From JADJNY01 sp046349615 (lineage in GTDB: Bacteria; Planctomycetota; UBA1135; GCA-002686595), in assembly GCA_046349615.1 (NCBI GenBank), contig JAXMBZ010000016.1:53575-117574 (forward strand): 64,000 nt of DNA, in the 5' to 3' direction. This document shows positions 34,756-43,340 of this stretch, piece by piece. Positions within the stretch are counted from its first letter, which is position 1, and the number at the start of each line of letters is the position of its first letter. Below the pieces are notes generated by a model. It saw only the letters and a program-made list of their open reading frames with translations. It was not told the origin of the DNA and ran no database searches. Both the position numbers and the translations under genes were made by a program.

Positions 34756-36045
34756 ATGCACGACGAACACGAGGTCGAACCCGGAGCGCGCGCTGAACGC
34801 CGCGACGTGCTCGGTCAGGCGTTGCTCGCGACCGCGGCGCTGATGGCGGCGCCGGTCCTGCTCTCGCGGCGCGCGGGAGCGCGGCCCGCGACGTCGAACG
34901 GGAGCGTGCTCGTCCAGGTCTTCCTGCGCGGCGGGATGGACGGACTCTCGCTCCTGCCGCCGTTCACGGAGTCGAACTACTACGCGAGTCGCCCCTCGCT
35001 CGCGATCCAGCCGCCGGGAGCGAGCTCGGGCGCGCTCGCGCTTCCGGGGAGCTCGACCTTCGGCCTCGCGCCGGCCGCGGCGCCGCTGCTGACGCCGTAC
35101 AACGCGGGCAAGCTCTTGTTCGTGAACGCGTGCGCGAACGCGGATCCGACGCGCTCGCACTTCGACGCGCAGCGCTACGTCGAGCTCGGCACGACCGGCG
35201 CGGGCGCGGGCGCGCTCGGCGAAGGCTGGATCGCGCGCCACCTCGCGACGATCGCTCCACACGGCGCGGGCGACCTGCGCGGGCTCGCGCTCGAGGACGG
35301 ACTCCCCCGTTCGCTCCTGCGCGCGCCGGCGACGCTCGCCGTGCGCGATCCCGCAGGCTTCGTGTTGCCCGGCGCAGCGGCGACGGCTCCGCAGCGGGTC
35401 CAGGTGCTCGACGGGCTCTACCACCGCGAGCCCGCGCCGCTCGGCCCCATCGCGGACACGACGCTCGCGGCGATCCAACGCCTCGGCGGCGTCGATTTCG
35501 CAGGGTACATGCCCGCGAACGGCGCGGTGTATCCGGCGACGCCGTTCGGCGAGCAGATGCGCGCGACCGCCGCGCTGATCAAGGCGAACCTCGGCCTCGA
35601 GGTCGTCGCGATCGACTACGACCGCCTGCGCGGCTGGGATCACCACGCGCAGCTCGGTCCGCTCGTCGGCGGCTTCGCGACGAAGGCGAACGACCTCGCG
35701 CGCGGGCTCCAGGCCTTCTACCTCGACCTCACGCCGGCGCACCTCGACGACGTCGTGCTCGTCGCGTACTCGGAGTTCGGGCGCCGCGTCGCGGAGAACG
35801 CGAGCCACGGGACGGACCATGGACACGGCGGCGCGATGCTCGTGCTCGGCGGACGCGTCGTCGGCGGGCGCGTGCTCTCGAACTGGCCGGGCCTCGCGCC
35901 CGCGCAGCTCGACGACGGCGACCTCGCGGCGACGATCGACACGCGCGACGTGCTCGCGGAGATCCTCGACGTGCGCTTCGGGAACCCGAACGTCGGGCAC
36001 GTCTTCCCGGGCTTCACGCCGACGTACCGCGGCGTCGTGGTCTGA
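34756..36045 (+). CDS. DUF1501 family protein (sulfatase-like fold) with Tat-like signal
   Basis: This is a 429-residue exported partner of the DUF1800 protein. A Tat-like leader contains RRDVLGQALLATAALMAAP. VLVQVFLRGGMDGLSLLPPF near residue 52, SHFDAQRYVELG near 133, GWDHHAQLGPLVGGFATKAN near 293 and VLVAYSEFGRRVAENASHGTDHGHGG near 333 are the standard DUF1501 motifs; their Asp/His residues suggest an alkaline phosphatase-like metal site. A GGAGGAG ribosome-binding site lies 5 bases before the ATG. The role of the pair is undetermined. Confidence 0.93.
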   Translation: MHDEHEVEPGARAERRDVLGQALLATAALMAAPVLLSRRAGARPATSNGSVLVQVFLRGGMDGLSLLPPFTESNYYASRPSLAIQPPGASSGALALPGSSTFGLAPAAAPLLTPYNAGKLLFVNACANADPTRSHFDAQRYVELGTTGAGAGALGEGWIARHLATIAPHGAGDLRGLALEDGLPRSLLRAPATLAVRDPAGFVLPGAAATAPQRVQVLDGLYHREPAPLGPIADTTLAAIQRLGGVDFAGYMPANGAVYPATPFGEQMRATAALIKANLGLEVVAIDYDRLRGWDHHAQLGPLVGGFATKANDLARGLQAFYLDLTPAHLDDVVLVAYSEFGRRVAENASHGTDHGHGGAMLVLGGRVVGGRVLSNWPGLAPAQLDDGDLAATIDTRDVLAEILDVRFGNPNVGHVFPGFTPTYRGVVV

Positions 36046-36054
36046 CCGGCGCCG

Positions 36055-38847
36055 TCACGCGACGTCCGAACGCGCCGCCGCGTCCTTGCCGGCGAAGCGC
36101 GCACACGTCGCGAGGAACTTCGGCCGGTCGAGCGGCTTCGTCGCGTAGTCGTCGCAGCCCGCCTCGATGCAGCGCTCGCGGTCGCCCTGCATCGCGTTCG
36201 CGGTGAGCGCGACGATCGGGCGCGAGTACCCGCGCGCACGGAGCTCGCGCACCGCGCCCCATCCGTCGAGCACGGGCATGTGCATGTCCATCAGGACGAG
36301 GTCGAACGGCACGCCCGCCGACTCCGCCGCGAGCGCGACGTCGACCGCCTTGCGGCCGTCGTCGACGACCTCGCACGAAGCACCCGCGCGATCCAGCACG
36401 AGCGCGATCAAGCGCTGGTTGTCGCGGCCGTCGTCCGCGAGCAGGATCCTGCCCTTGAGCTCGGGTCCCGCGCGCGTCGGGAGCGGCGCGGCGGGGCCGG
36501 GGTTCGCCTGCGCGCTGCGCTCGACGAAGCGCACGCCCGCGAGGTCGCCTGCGTCGACGCGCACCCGGAACGTGCTGCCCTTGCCGGCCGCGCTCTCGAC
36601 CTCGATGTCGCCGCCGAGCATCCCGGCGAGGTGCTTGCTGATCGTGAGGCCGAGACCGGTGCCGCCGAAGCGCCGCGTGGTCGAGCTGTCGGCCTGGGTG
36701 AACGGCTGGAACAGGCGCGCGATCTGGTCGGCCGTCATCCCGATCCCCGTGTCGCGCACCTCGAAGATCATCGCGCGCGAAGGGGCATCGCAGCGCACGT
36801 CGATCACGACGGAGCCGCGCTCGGTGAACTTGATCGAGTTGCCCGCGAGGTTGACGAGCACCTGACGCAGGCGCGTCGGATCCGTCGTGATCGTCTCCGG
36901 CAGGAGGCCGCTCCAGTGGACGACGAGCTCGACGTCCTTCGCCTTCGCACGCGCCCGCAGGAGCGACGCGACGTCCTCGACGAGCTGGATCGGAGAACAG
37001 GCGACGTGCTCGACGGTCATCTTCCCGGCCTCGATCTTCGAGAGGTCGAGGATGTCGTTGATGATCGTGAGCAGGTGGTCGCCGTTGCGTCGCACGGTGT
37101 AGACGCAGTCGACGCGCTGGTCCTCGGGCAGCGCGCGGTCGAGCAGGAGGTCCGTGTAGCCGAGGATCGCGGTCATCGGCGTGCGGATCTCGTGGCTCAT
37201 GTTCGCGAGGAACTCGCTCTTCGTGCGCGTCGCCTCTTCCGCGACGCGGCGCGCTTCGTCGAGCTCCTTGGTGCGCTCCGCGAGGGCCTGGGCGTGGTAC
37301 TCGAGGTCGCCCTTCGCGTTCTCGAGCTGGGCCGTGTACTCGGCAAGGCTCGCCTCGGCGAGCTTGCGCTCGCGGATGTCCGTCATCGAGCCCGCCATGC
37401 GCAGGGCCTTGCCGTGTTCGTCACGCACGGCCTCGCCGCGCAGCTCGAACCACTCGGCGTCGCCGCCCCGCGTCGTCACGCGCGCTTCGGCGCGGAACGG
37501 GAAGCTCGCTTCGAGGTGCAGTTGCAGCGCCGCGCTGAAGTTCGCGCGATCGTCCGCGTGGAGGAGCTCCGTGAGGTCCTCCATCCGCGTGCCGAGCTCG
37601 CCCTCCGCGAGCCCGAGGAGCTCGTGGAAACGCGGCGAGAAGTACGCGGTGCCGGACCGCACGTCCCAGTCCCAGATCCCTCCGCTCGAACCCGCGACGG
37701 CGAGTTGGAACCGCTCTTCGCTCTGCGCGAGCGACTGCTGCGCGCGGCGCATCTCCTCGGTCATCTGCCGGGCGAGCTCCGCGGCCTTGGACTGGCGCGT
37801 CGCGAGGGACCAGACGAAGAGGGCGAGGAGCAAGCTCGCGACGATGCCCGCGGCGAGCACTCCCCACGCGGTGCGCGCCTCGCGGAGGGATTCGAACGCG
37901 GGCGTGCTGCTCACCACGACGCTCCACGTCCGCCCACCGACGGGGACTTGCACGCGCCGGACGTAGCTGCGCCCTTCGTACGCGTCCGTCCACGCTCCCT
38001 GTCCGCGATCGAGGCGCTGGTCGCCGACGTAGAGGACCGTCTCCTTGCGCATGTCCGCGCCGTCGAATACGTCGAGGTCGACGAGCCCGCCCGATTCCTC
38101 CTGGATCCCCGAGAGGGTGTCCTGCGCGAGCAGCGCCAGGTAGGTCCAACCGATCAACGCCGCGCGCCTCTGCTCGGCGGTGTCGAGCGGGACGCCGCGT
38201 TGGTAGTACGGCAGCAGGTAGAGCATGCCCGGCTCGCCCGGGTGTTGGACGAGCTCGATCCGCCCCGTGATCGTCGCCTCGCCGGACGTCAGCGCGCGCA
38301 GAGCGGCGTCACGGCGCGCGGGTTCGGAGCTGAGGTCGAGTCCGAGCGCGGGGAGGTTCGATTCGAGGGGTTCGACGTAGGTCAACACCATCGCGTCGGG
38401 CCCCGTGCCGACGCCGCGGACCTGGAACTCGGGCACTTCGGCGCGAATGCGCGCGACGAAGTCGGGGAGCTCCTCGCGCGGGACGCGCTCGACGAACCCG
38501 AGGCCGATCACGCCGGGGAACTCCTGCACCAGGTCGTGGGCCTGGACGTAGGAACGGAAGTCGTCCCTCGTCACGTCCGAGCTCGCGAGGAAGACCCCGC
38601 GTGTGCCGACGAGGCCGTATCGATAGCGCTGGACGCGTTCCATCACGCGTTCCGCCGCGAGCTCCGAGATCCGGTCGAAGCGCTGGTCGTCCGCCTGCTC
38701 GCCGAGCGCGTGGACGCGCCACGCAGCCAGTCCGACGAGCACGAGGCAGAGCGCGAACACGGACGCTCCGAGTTGGAGCGCGCGGAGCGGAGACGGAGGA
38801 CGCGACGCGGTGGGCGCGTTCCGGGGGGGCGACGTGCGGACAGACAT
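36055..38847 (-). CDS. Hybrid sensor histidine kinase (CHASE-PAS-HisKA-HATPase-REC)
   Basis: This is a 930-residue membrane-bound sensor. A membrane helix lies at residues 23-45, an extracytoplasmic CHASE-type domain at about 60-300 (PGVIGLGFVERVPREELPDF is characteristic), and a second helix at 327-350. A short coiled coil is followed by PAS at about 375-500 (GIWDWDVRSGTAYFSPRFHE), coiled coil, HisKA with phospho-acceptor His552 in NMSHEIRTPM, HATPase with N box NLAGNSIKFT, DTGIGM and GGTGLGL, and a C-terminal receiver with Asp854 in LVLMDMHMPVLDG. No separate response regulator is adjacent, so output is probably through a phosphotransfer protein elsewhere. ATG 38847 was chosen over a start 81 bases upstream because it gives the better N terminus. 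Confidence 0.95.
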   Translation of the reverse strand: MSVRTSPPRNAPTASRPPSPLRALQLGASVFALCLVLVGLAAWRVHALGEQADDQRFDRISELAAERVMERVQRYRYGLVGTRGVFLASSDVTRDDFRSYVQAHDLVQEFPGVIGLGFVERVPREELPDFVARIRAEVPEFQVRGVGTGPDAMVLTYVEPLESNLPALGLDLSSEPARRDAALRALTSGEATITGRIELVQHPGEPGMLYLLPYYQRGVPLDTAEQRRAALIGWTYLALLAQDTLSGIQEESGGLVDLDVFDGADMRKETVLYVGDQRLDRGQGAWTDAYEGRSYVRRVQVPVGGRTWSVVVSSTPAFESLREARTAWGVLAAGIVASLLLALFVWSLATRQSKAAELARQMTEEMRRAQQSLAQSEERFQLAVAGSSGGIWDWDVRSGTAYFSPRFHELLGLAEGELGTRMEDLTELLHADDRANFSAALQLHLEASFPFRAEARVTTRGGDAEWFELRGEAVRDEHGKALRMAGSMTDIRERKLAEASLAEYTAQLENAKGDLEYHAQALAERTKELDEARRVAEEATRTKSEFLANMSHEIRTPMTAILGYTDLLLDRALPEDQRVDCVYTVRRNGDHLLTIINDILDLSKIEAGKMTVEHVACSPIQLVEDVASLLRARAKAKDVELVVHWSGLLPETITTDPTRLRQVLVNLAGNSIKFTERGSVVIDVRCDAPSRAMIFEVRDTGIGMTADQIARLFQPFTQADSSTTRRFGGTGLGLTISKHLAGMLGGDIEVESAAGKGSTFRVRVDAGDLAGVRFVERSAQANPGPAAPLPTRAGPELKGRILLADDGRDNQRLIALVLDRAGASCEVVDDGRKAVDVALAAESAGVPFDLVLMDMHMPVLDGWGAVRELRARGYSRPIVALTANAMQGDRERCIEAGCDDYATKPLDRPKFLATCARFAGKDAAARSDVA

Positions 38848-38977
38848 GGACCGAGCTGGACGCCGTGCGTATCGACAGGCGCGCAGTCCACACCTTCGGA
38901 TCCCGAGGGATTTCGAGGCTCCGTACAACGGAGCCGATCCTCCGCATCACGCTCGCCGCCGCGCCGACGTCGGCTCG

Positions 38978-39421
38978 TCAACCGCCCGCGTCGAGCGGAC
39001 CGACGCGCACGCAGTCGAGCAGGTGCCGCAGAAGGAGGCGCGAATCGTGACGCAACCCGTCTGCTTCGCGCCGGAGCGCGCGCTCGGCCGCGTCGCCGGC
39101 GAGCAGCGCGCGCGGCCACGCACGCGCGACCGGAGCCGGGCGTCTCTCGTGCTCGACGGTGAGTTCGCTCCCGCGACGTGCCCGGCCCCCGAGCACGAGC
39201 ACGAGTGCGATCACGGCCGCTGCGGCGAGGACGAGCGCCGCGAGCGAACGCGGTACGCGACGCGGAGCCGGCCGGGACTCGTCGAGACGTTCGAGCACGC
39301 GTGCGCGCATCCGCTGCGCGTCGTCGAGCGTTCGGTGTGCGCGTGCGTGCGCGCCGGAGCGGAGCTCGCGCTCGAGGCGCGCGTTCGGGGCTCGATTCGG
39401 AGCGGACCGCGGAGCATCCAT
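38978..39421 (-). CDS. Single-pass membrane protein downstream of ECF sigma factor (putative anti-sigma/regulator)
   Basis: This is a 147-residue basic protein starting at ATG 39421, one base after the sigma factor stop. It has about 55 hydrophilic residues, one membrane helix (SLAALVLAAAAVIALVLVLGG) and about 60 residues outside the membrane. The order sigma gene then a small single-helix protein is the usual layout for ECF sigma and its anti-sigma. No zinc-finger HxxxCxxC motif is present, so a ZAS-type anti-sigma is excluded and the role is inferred from position only. Confidence 0.6.
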   Translation of the reverse strand: MDAPRSAPNRAPNARLERELRSGAHARAHRTLDDAQRMRARVLERLDESRPAPRRVPRSLAALVLAAAAVIALVLVLGGRARRGSELTVEHERRPAPVARAWPRALLAGDAAERALRREADGLRHDSRLLLRHLLDCVRVGPLDAGG

Positions 39422-39422
39422 G

Positions 39423-40067
39423 TCAGGCCTCGTTCGGTCTCCACGCGAGCGTGGAGGGGATCGGTGCGGCCGCCCGCGCCGGACGATTGGATTCGAGATG
39501 GCGCGCGAGCGTCTCTCGCGCGCGGAACAGGAGCACGCGCACCGCGACCGCGCGCTTCCCGAGCACGGCGCCGATCTCGTCGGCGGAAAGGTCCTCGGCA
39601 TAGCGCAGCCAGAGCGCTTCGCGCTGGTCGCGCGTGAGCACGGCGTCGGCGAGTTCCCAGAGGCGCTCGCCGCTCTCGCGCCGCGCGACCTCGACGCCGG
39701 GGTCCGCGGCGGCGGCGGCGAGCTGCAGCGCCGTGCCCTCGTGGTCGTCGAGCAGCGCGAGCCGCCGCGCGCGTCCGCGGCTGACGGCGAGGTGCCGCGC
39801 GAGCGTGAAGAGCCACGTCGTGAAGCGCTGGCTCGGGTCGAAGAGCGCGAGCTTGCGCCACGCGCGGAGGAAGGACTCCTGGACGAGCTCCTCCGCCTCC
39901 CCCTCGCTCGGGACGCGCGTGCGCAGGAAGCGCAGGAGCGAACCTTCGTGCCGCAGGACGAGCTCGCCGAACGCGTCGCGCGAACCGCCCTGCGCGAGGC
40001 GGGCGAGCTCCTCGGACGACGCGACGTCGAAGCCGCCGGGGAGGGGCGCGGGGGATGCGGGGGACAT
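39423..40067 (-). CDS. ECF RNA polymerase sigma factor
   Basis: This is a 214-residue sigma-70 family protein of the extracytoplasmic function class. Region 2 covers about residues 25-100 (GELVLRHEGSLLRFLRTRVP, EELVQESFLRAWRKLALFDP, RFTTWLFTLARHLAV), and region 4 about 140-195 (LTRDQREALWLRYAEDLSAD, EIGAVLGKRAVAVRVLLFRA). Regions 1.1 and 3 are absent, as for ECF proteins. It is likely to be controlled by the membrane protein encoded immediately downstream. Its regulon is unknown. Confidence 0.93.
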   Translation of the reverse strand: MSPASPAPLPGGFDVASSEELARLAQGGSRDAFGELVLRHEGSLLRFLRTRVPSEGEAEELVQESFLRAWRKLALFDPSQRFTTWLFTLARHLAVSRGRARRLALLDDHEGTALQLAAAAADPGVEVARRESGERLWELADAVLTRDQREALWLRYAEDLSADEIGAVLGKRAVAVRVLLFRARETLARHLESNRPARAAAPIPSTLAWRPNEA

Positions 40068-40180
40068 GCTCGACTCGATCGAACGGTGCGGAGCGGGGAC
40101 GACGGGACGGAACGGGAGCGCGAGGGCGGAGCTGGGGCGGCCGCGCTGCGCGGGCTCCGGCCCGTTGTTTCCGCCCGGGA

Positions 40181-41152
40181 TCACTTCCGGGCGCGCTTTT
40201 CCGGAGCGACGCGCTCGAAGCCGTTCGAGTTCGGCCGGTCGCCGCTGGACGTCCCGAGATCGAGCGTGCGCAGGTGCTCGAGCAGGAGCCGCGTCGACAT
40301 GCGGAACTCCGCGCGGACCTGCGTGTCCTCGGTCGTGAAGCGCAGCGCGCCGGTCAGGTCCTGGAGCGCGCGCCCGAGCTCCGGATCGTCGCCGCCGACG
40401 AGCCCGACGAGCGCGACGGCGCCCTGGAGCACCTGCTGGATCTGCCTGGCTTCCTGCGCGCGCTCCGCATCGACGCGCAGCGTCGCGAAGAGCTCGCCGT
40501 GCGACTCGCCGAGGTCGAACACGACGTCCTCGGCGAGCTTGACCACGTTCGAGGCGACCTGGAGCCCGTCGAGCTCCGCGAGCCGCGTCGTCGACGCCGC
40601 CCAGACGATCGAGCCCTCCGCCGGCAGCGCGCGGAGCTTCTCGGAGCCCGCGAGGCTCGCCCCACGCCCCTCGATCACGGCGCACGCGCGCGACACCGCG
40701 TCGCGGTCGTCCGACTGCACCACGAGGCGGCGCGCGCTCCCCTCGCGGCGAAGCACGGCGGCGAAGCAGTCGTCGCCCCACGCGTGGAGCGCCTTCCCGT
40801 CGAGCACCTCCTCGCGATACCCCGTCTCGCCCTTCTTCTTCTCGAGCGCGCGCTCGAGGTTCTCCTCGCCGTCGAGCACGACCACGGTGTGCTCCCCCTT
40901 CTCCTCGACGCCGTACACGGTCACGCCGCGCAGGTCCTTGACCGGATCGAGCCCGAGCTCCTGCACGAGCTCGACCTCCTCCTGCACGGACACGACCCCA
41001 TCCGCGACGAGCGCGGCATAAACGTCCGACTTCGCGAGCGCCTCGACGTCGACGTGCGCCACCCACCGCGCCTCCGCCCGAACGCGCGCGGGATCGAACC
41101 GTTCCGCACAAACGACCCCAGCGAGACACAAGACGCCGACCACGAACTTCAT
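40181..41152 (-). CDS. Hypothetical secreted protein, 323 residues
   Basis: The protein begins with a short signal peptide (MKFVVGVLCLAGVVCAERF). The mature part alternates beta strands and helices and resembles the exported DUF3352-type proteins of Planctomycetota that start with a line such as ARWVAHVDVEALAKSDVYAAL. EEKGEHTVVVLDGEENLERAL and GKALHAWGDDCFAAVLRREG are typical pieces. No catalytic motif is visible. It precedes the ECF sigma gene on the same strand with a gap of about 113 bases, so cotranscription is possible. Confidence 0.7.
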   Translation of the reverse strand: MKFVVGVLCLAGVVCAERFDPARVRAEARWVAHVDVEALAKSDVYAALVADGVVSVQEEVELVQELGLDPVKDLRGVTVYGVEEKGEHTVVVLDGEENLERALEKKKGETGYREEVLDGKALHAWGDDCFAAVLRREGSARRLVVQSDDRDAVSRACAVIEGRGASLAGSEKLRALPAEGSIVWAASTTRLAELDGLQVASNVVKLAEDVVFDLGESHGELFATLRVDAERAQEARQIQQVLQGAVALVGLVGGDDPELGRALQDLTGALRFTTEDTQVRAEFRMSTRLLLEHLRTLDLGTSSGDRPNSNGFERVAPEKRARK

Positions 41153-41231
41153 GCGCTTCACCTCACCCCCCGCTACGCCCCCACCCCCCTCCCGCGTTAC
41201 GCGCGCCTCGGGCCCGCACCCGCCGCAAGTC

Positions 41232-41314
41232 GAACTCCGTGGAGCCTCGGGCGGTCCTCCGCCCGAGACTCCACGGAGTCGGGGATGCGGCAGCACCCCC
41301 ATGTGCTCCGTTGC
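41232..41314 (+). repeat. Hairpin element, copy A (covarying stem with conserved 3' flank)
   Basis: A 46-base hairpin at 41234-41279 pairs 11 bp, has one C-A mismatch, then 9 bp, and closes with loop TCCT. It is followed by a flank with the words GGATGCGG and ATGTGCTCCGTTGC (to 41314). A second copy at 50103-50184 has the same layout, a near-identical flank, and arms changed at several positions on both sides so that pairing is kept. It lies 51 bases before the ABC-F start, in the same orientation relative to the downstream gene as copy B. Confidence 0.7.
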
Positions 41315-41365
41315 CCCCGCGCCCGGCAAACCGTCTCATCTGCCCCGCGCGCGCCGAGAGTCACC

Positions 41366-43282
41366 ATGTCCCTCCTCACCCTCCACTCGATCACCAAGAC
41401 CCTCTCGACGCGCCCCCTCCTCGACGGAATCACCCTCACGCTCGAACCCACGACGCGCCTCGCCCTCGTCGGCCCCAACGGCAGCGGCAAATCCACCCTC
41501 CTCCAGATCCTCGTCGGCACCCTCGCCCCCGACTCCGGCACGCGCACCGTCCGCCGCGACCTGCGCCTCGCCCACCTCCCGCAGACCCCGCACTTCCCCG
41601 CGGCGCCGACGCTGCGCGCGTCGATCCACGCGTCGCTCACCGAGCGCGCCGCGACGCTCACCGCGCTCGACCGAATCCGCCACGACCTCGCGACCGCCGA
41701 CGCCGCGCGCACGCCGTCGCTCCTCGCCCGCGCGAGCGCGCTCGAGACCGAGCTCGCCGCGCTCGGCGGCCACGACCTCGACCCCGCGCTCGACGCCGAG
41801 CTCGCGCACTTCGGACTCCACGACGCCGACCGACCGTTCGAGTCGTTCTCGCAGGGCGAGCTCCGCCGCGCCGCGCTCGCGCGCCTCTTCCTCGCGGGTC
41901 CCGAGCTGCTCCTGCTCGACGAACCGACGAACCAGCTCGACGTGTTCACGATCGACGCGCTCGAAGACCGTCTGATCGAGGAGCGTCGTCCGTTCGTGCT
42001 CGTGACGCACGATCGCTACTTCCTCGACCGCGTCGTGACCGAGATCGCCGAGCTCGACCGCGGCTCGCTCCACGTGTACGCGGGTAGTTACGCCGACTAC
42101 CTCGCCGCGCGCGCCGACCGCCTCGCGACGGAGGACCGCCAGAACTCCGCGCGCGACGCCGTGATCCTCCGCGAGACCGCGTGGATGCGTCGCGGCGCGC
42201 CGGCGCGCACGACGAAGCAGAAGGCGCGCATCACGCGCTATGCGGAGCTGACCGCCGACGCGCCGCAGGGCCGCACGCGCGAGCTCGAGCTCGAGCTCCT
42301 CCCCGGCCCGCGCCTCGGTTCGCGCGTCGTCGCGCTGCGCGACGTCTCGAAGTCCGCCGCGGGCCGCTGCGTCCTCTCGAAGCTCGACTTCGAGCTCCTG
42401 CCCGGCGAGCGCGTCGGCCTCGTCGGCGCGAACGGCGCGGGAAAGAGCCTGTTCCTGGCCCTCGCGCGCGGCGACGCGGCGCCCGACGCGGGCACGCGCG
42501 AGCTCGGCGAGACCGTGCGCTTCGCGACGCTCGACGCGCAACGCCAGCCGCTCGACCCGAACAAGACGGTGATCGAGGAGCTCGCGGGCCGCAGCGACCA
42601 GATCCAGGTCGGCGACCGCGTCGTGCGCGCGGAGAGCTTCCTCGAGCGCTTCCTCTTCCCCGGCACGATGAAGCACGCGCCGATCCGACAGTTGTCCGGC
42701 GGCGAGCGCATGCGCGTCCTGCTCGCGAAGCTCCTGATCGCGGGCGGCAACGTGCTCCTGCTCGACGAGCCGACGAACGACCTCGACCTCGCGACGCTGC
42801 GCGCGTTCGAGGAGACGCTGCTCGACTTCCCCGGCAGCGCGCTGATCGTCAGCCACGACCGCTGGTTCCTCGACCGCGTCGCGACGCGCATCCTGTACCT
42901 CGACGGGAAGGGCACGATCCGCCACCACGTCGGCGATCTCTCGAGCCTGCTCGAGGCGCTCGCGGAGGAACACGCGGAACGCGCGCCCTCGAAGGCGAGC
43001 GCTGCGCCGCGCGCGAGCGCGAAGACCGCCGTGGAGGAACCGAAGAAGCGCGCGAAGGGCTTGGCGCCGTGGGAACAGCGCGAGTACGACGCGCTCCTCG
43101 CGACGATCGCGAAGACGGAGGGCGAGCTCGCGACGCTCGACGCGGCGCTCGCCGATCCCGCGCTCTACACGACGCGCCGGGCGGAGCTCGCGCCGCTGCA
43201 AGCGCAGCGCGCGGCGGCGCAGACGACGCTCGACGCGAGCTACGCGCGCTGGCAGGTGCTCGAGGAGAAGCTCGCGGGCTGA
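41366..43282 (+). CDS. ABC-F family ATPase (Uup/EttA-like)
   Basis: This is a soluble twin-ATPase protein acting on ribosomes rather than in membranes. Domain 1 has GPNGSGKSTLLQILV near residue 36, signature FSQGELRRAAL near 153 and LLLLDEPTNQLDV near 175. Domain 2 has GANGAGKSLFLAL near 355, LSGGERMRVLL near 445 and LLLDEPTNDLDL near 468. The linker between them (about residues 215-320) contains KQKARITRYAEL. The C-terminal 80 residues form a charged coiled coil (KRAKGLAPWEQREYDALLAT), as in Uup. Length is 638 residues. The hairpin element described above lies in the presumed 5' leader. Confidence 0.93.
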   Translation: MSLLTLHSITKTLSTRPLLDGITLTLEPTTRLALVGPNGSGKSTLLQILVGTLAPDSGTRTVRRDLRLAHLPQTPHFPAAPTLRASIHASLTERAATLTALDRIRHDLATADAARTPSLLARASALETELAALGGHDLDPALDAELAHFGLHDADRPFESFSQGELRRAALARLFLAGPELLLLDEPTNQLDVFTIDALEDRLIEERRPFVLVTHDRYFLDRVVTEIAELDRGSLHVYAGSYADYLAARADRLATEDRQNSARDAVILRETAWMRRGAPARTTKQKARITRYAELTADAPQGRTRELELELLPGPRLGSRVVALRDVSKSAAGRCVLSKLDFELLPGERVGLVGANGAGKSLFLALARGDAAPDAGTRELGETVRFATLDAQRQPLDPNKTVIEELAGRSDQIQVGDRVVRAESFLERFLFPGTMKHAPIRQLSGGERMRVLLAKLLIAGGNVLLLDEPTNDLDLATLRAFEETLLDFPGSALIVSHDRWFLDRVATRILYLDGKGTIRHHVGDLSSLLEALAEEHAERAPSKASAAPRASAKTAVEEPKKRAKGLAPWEQREYDALLATIAKTEGELATLDAALADPALYTTRRAELAPLQAQRAAAQTTLDASYARWQVLEEKLAG

Positions 43283-43340
43283 GGCGCGCGGTCGCGCGCG
43301 CACGGACGACGGTGCGGCCCGAGAGCGCGCTCGCTCCGCG

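Noticed and set aside
41234..41279. Hairpin as an ordinary intrinsic terminator
   Set aside because: There is no T-run after the stem, the flank is conserved between copies, and copy A lies between divergent genes, where no plus-strand transcript would need ending.
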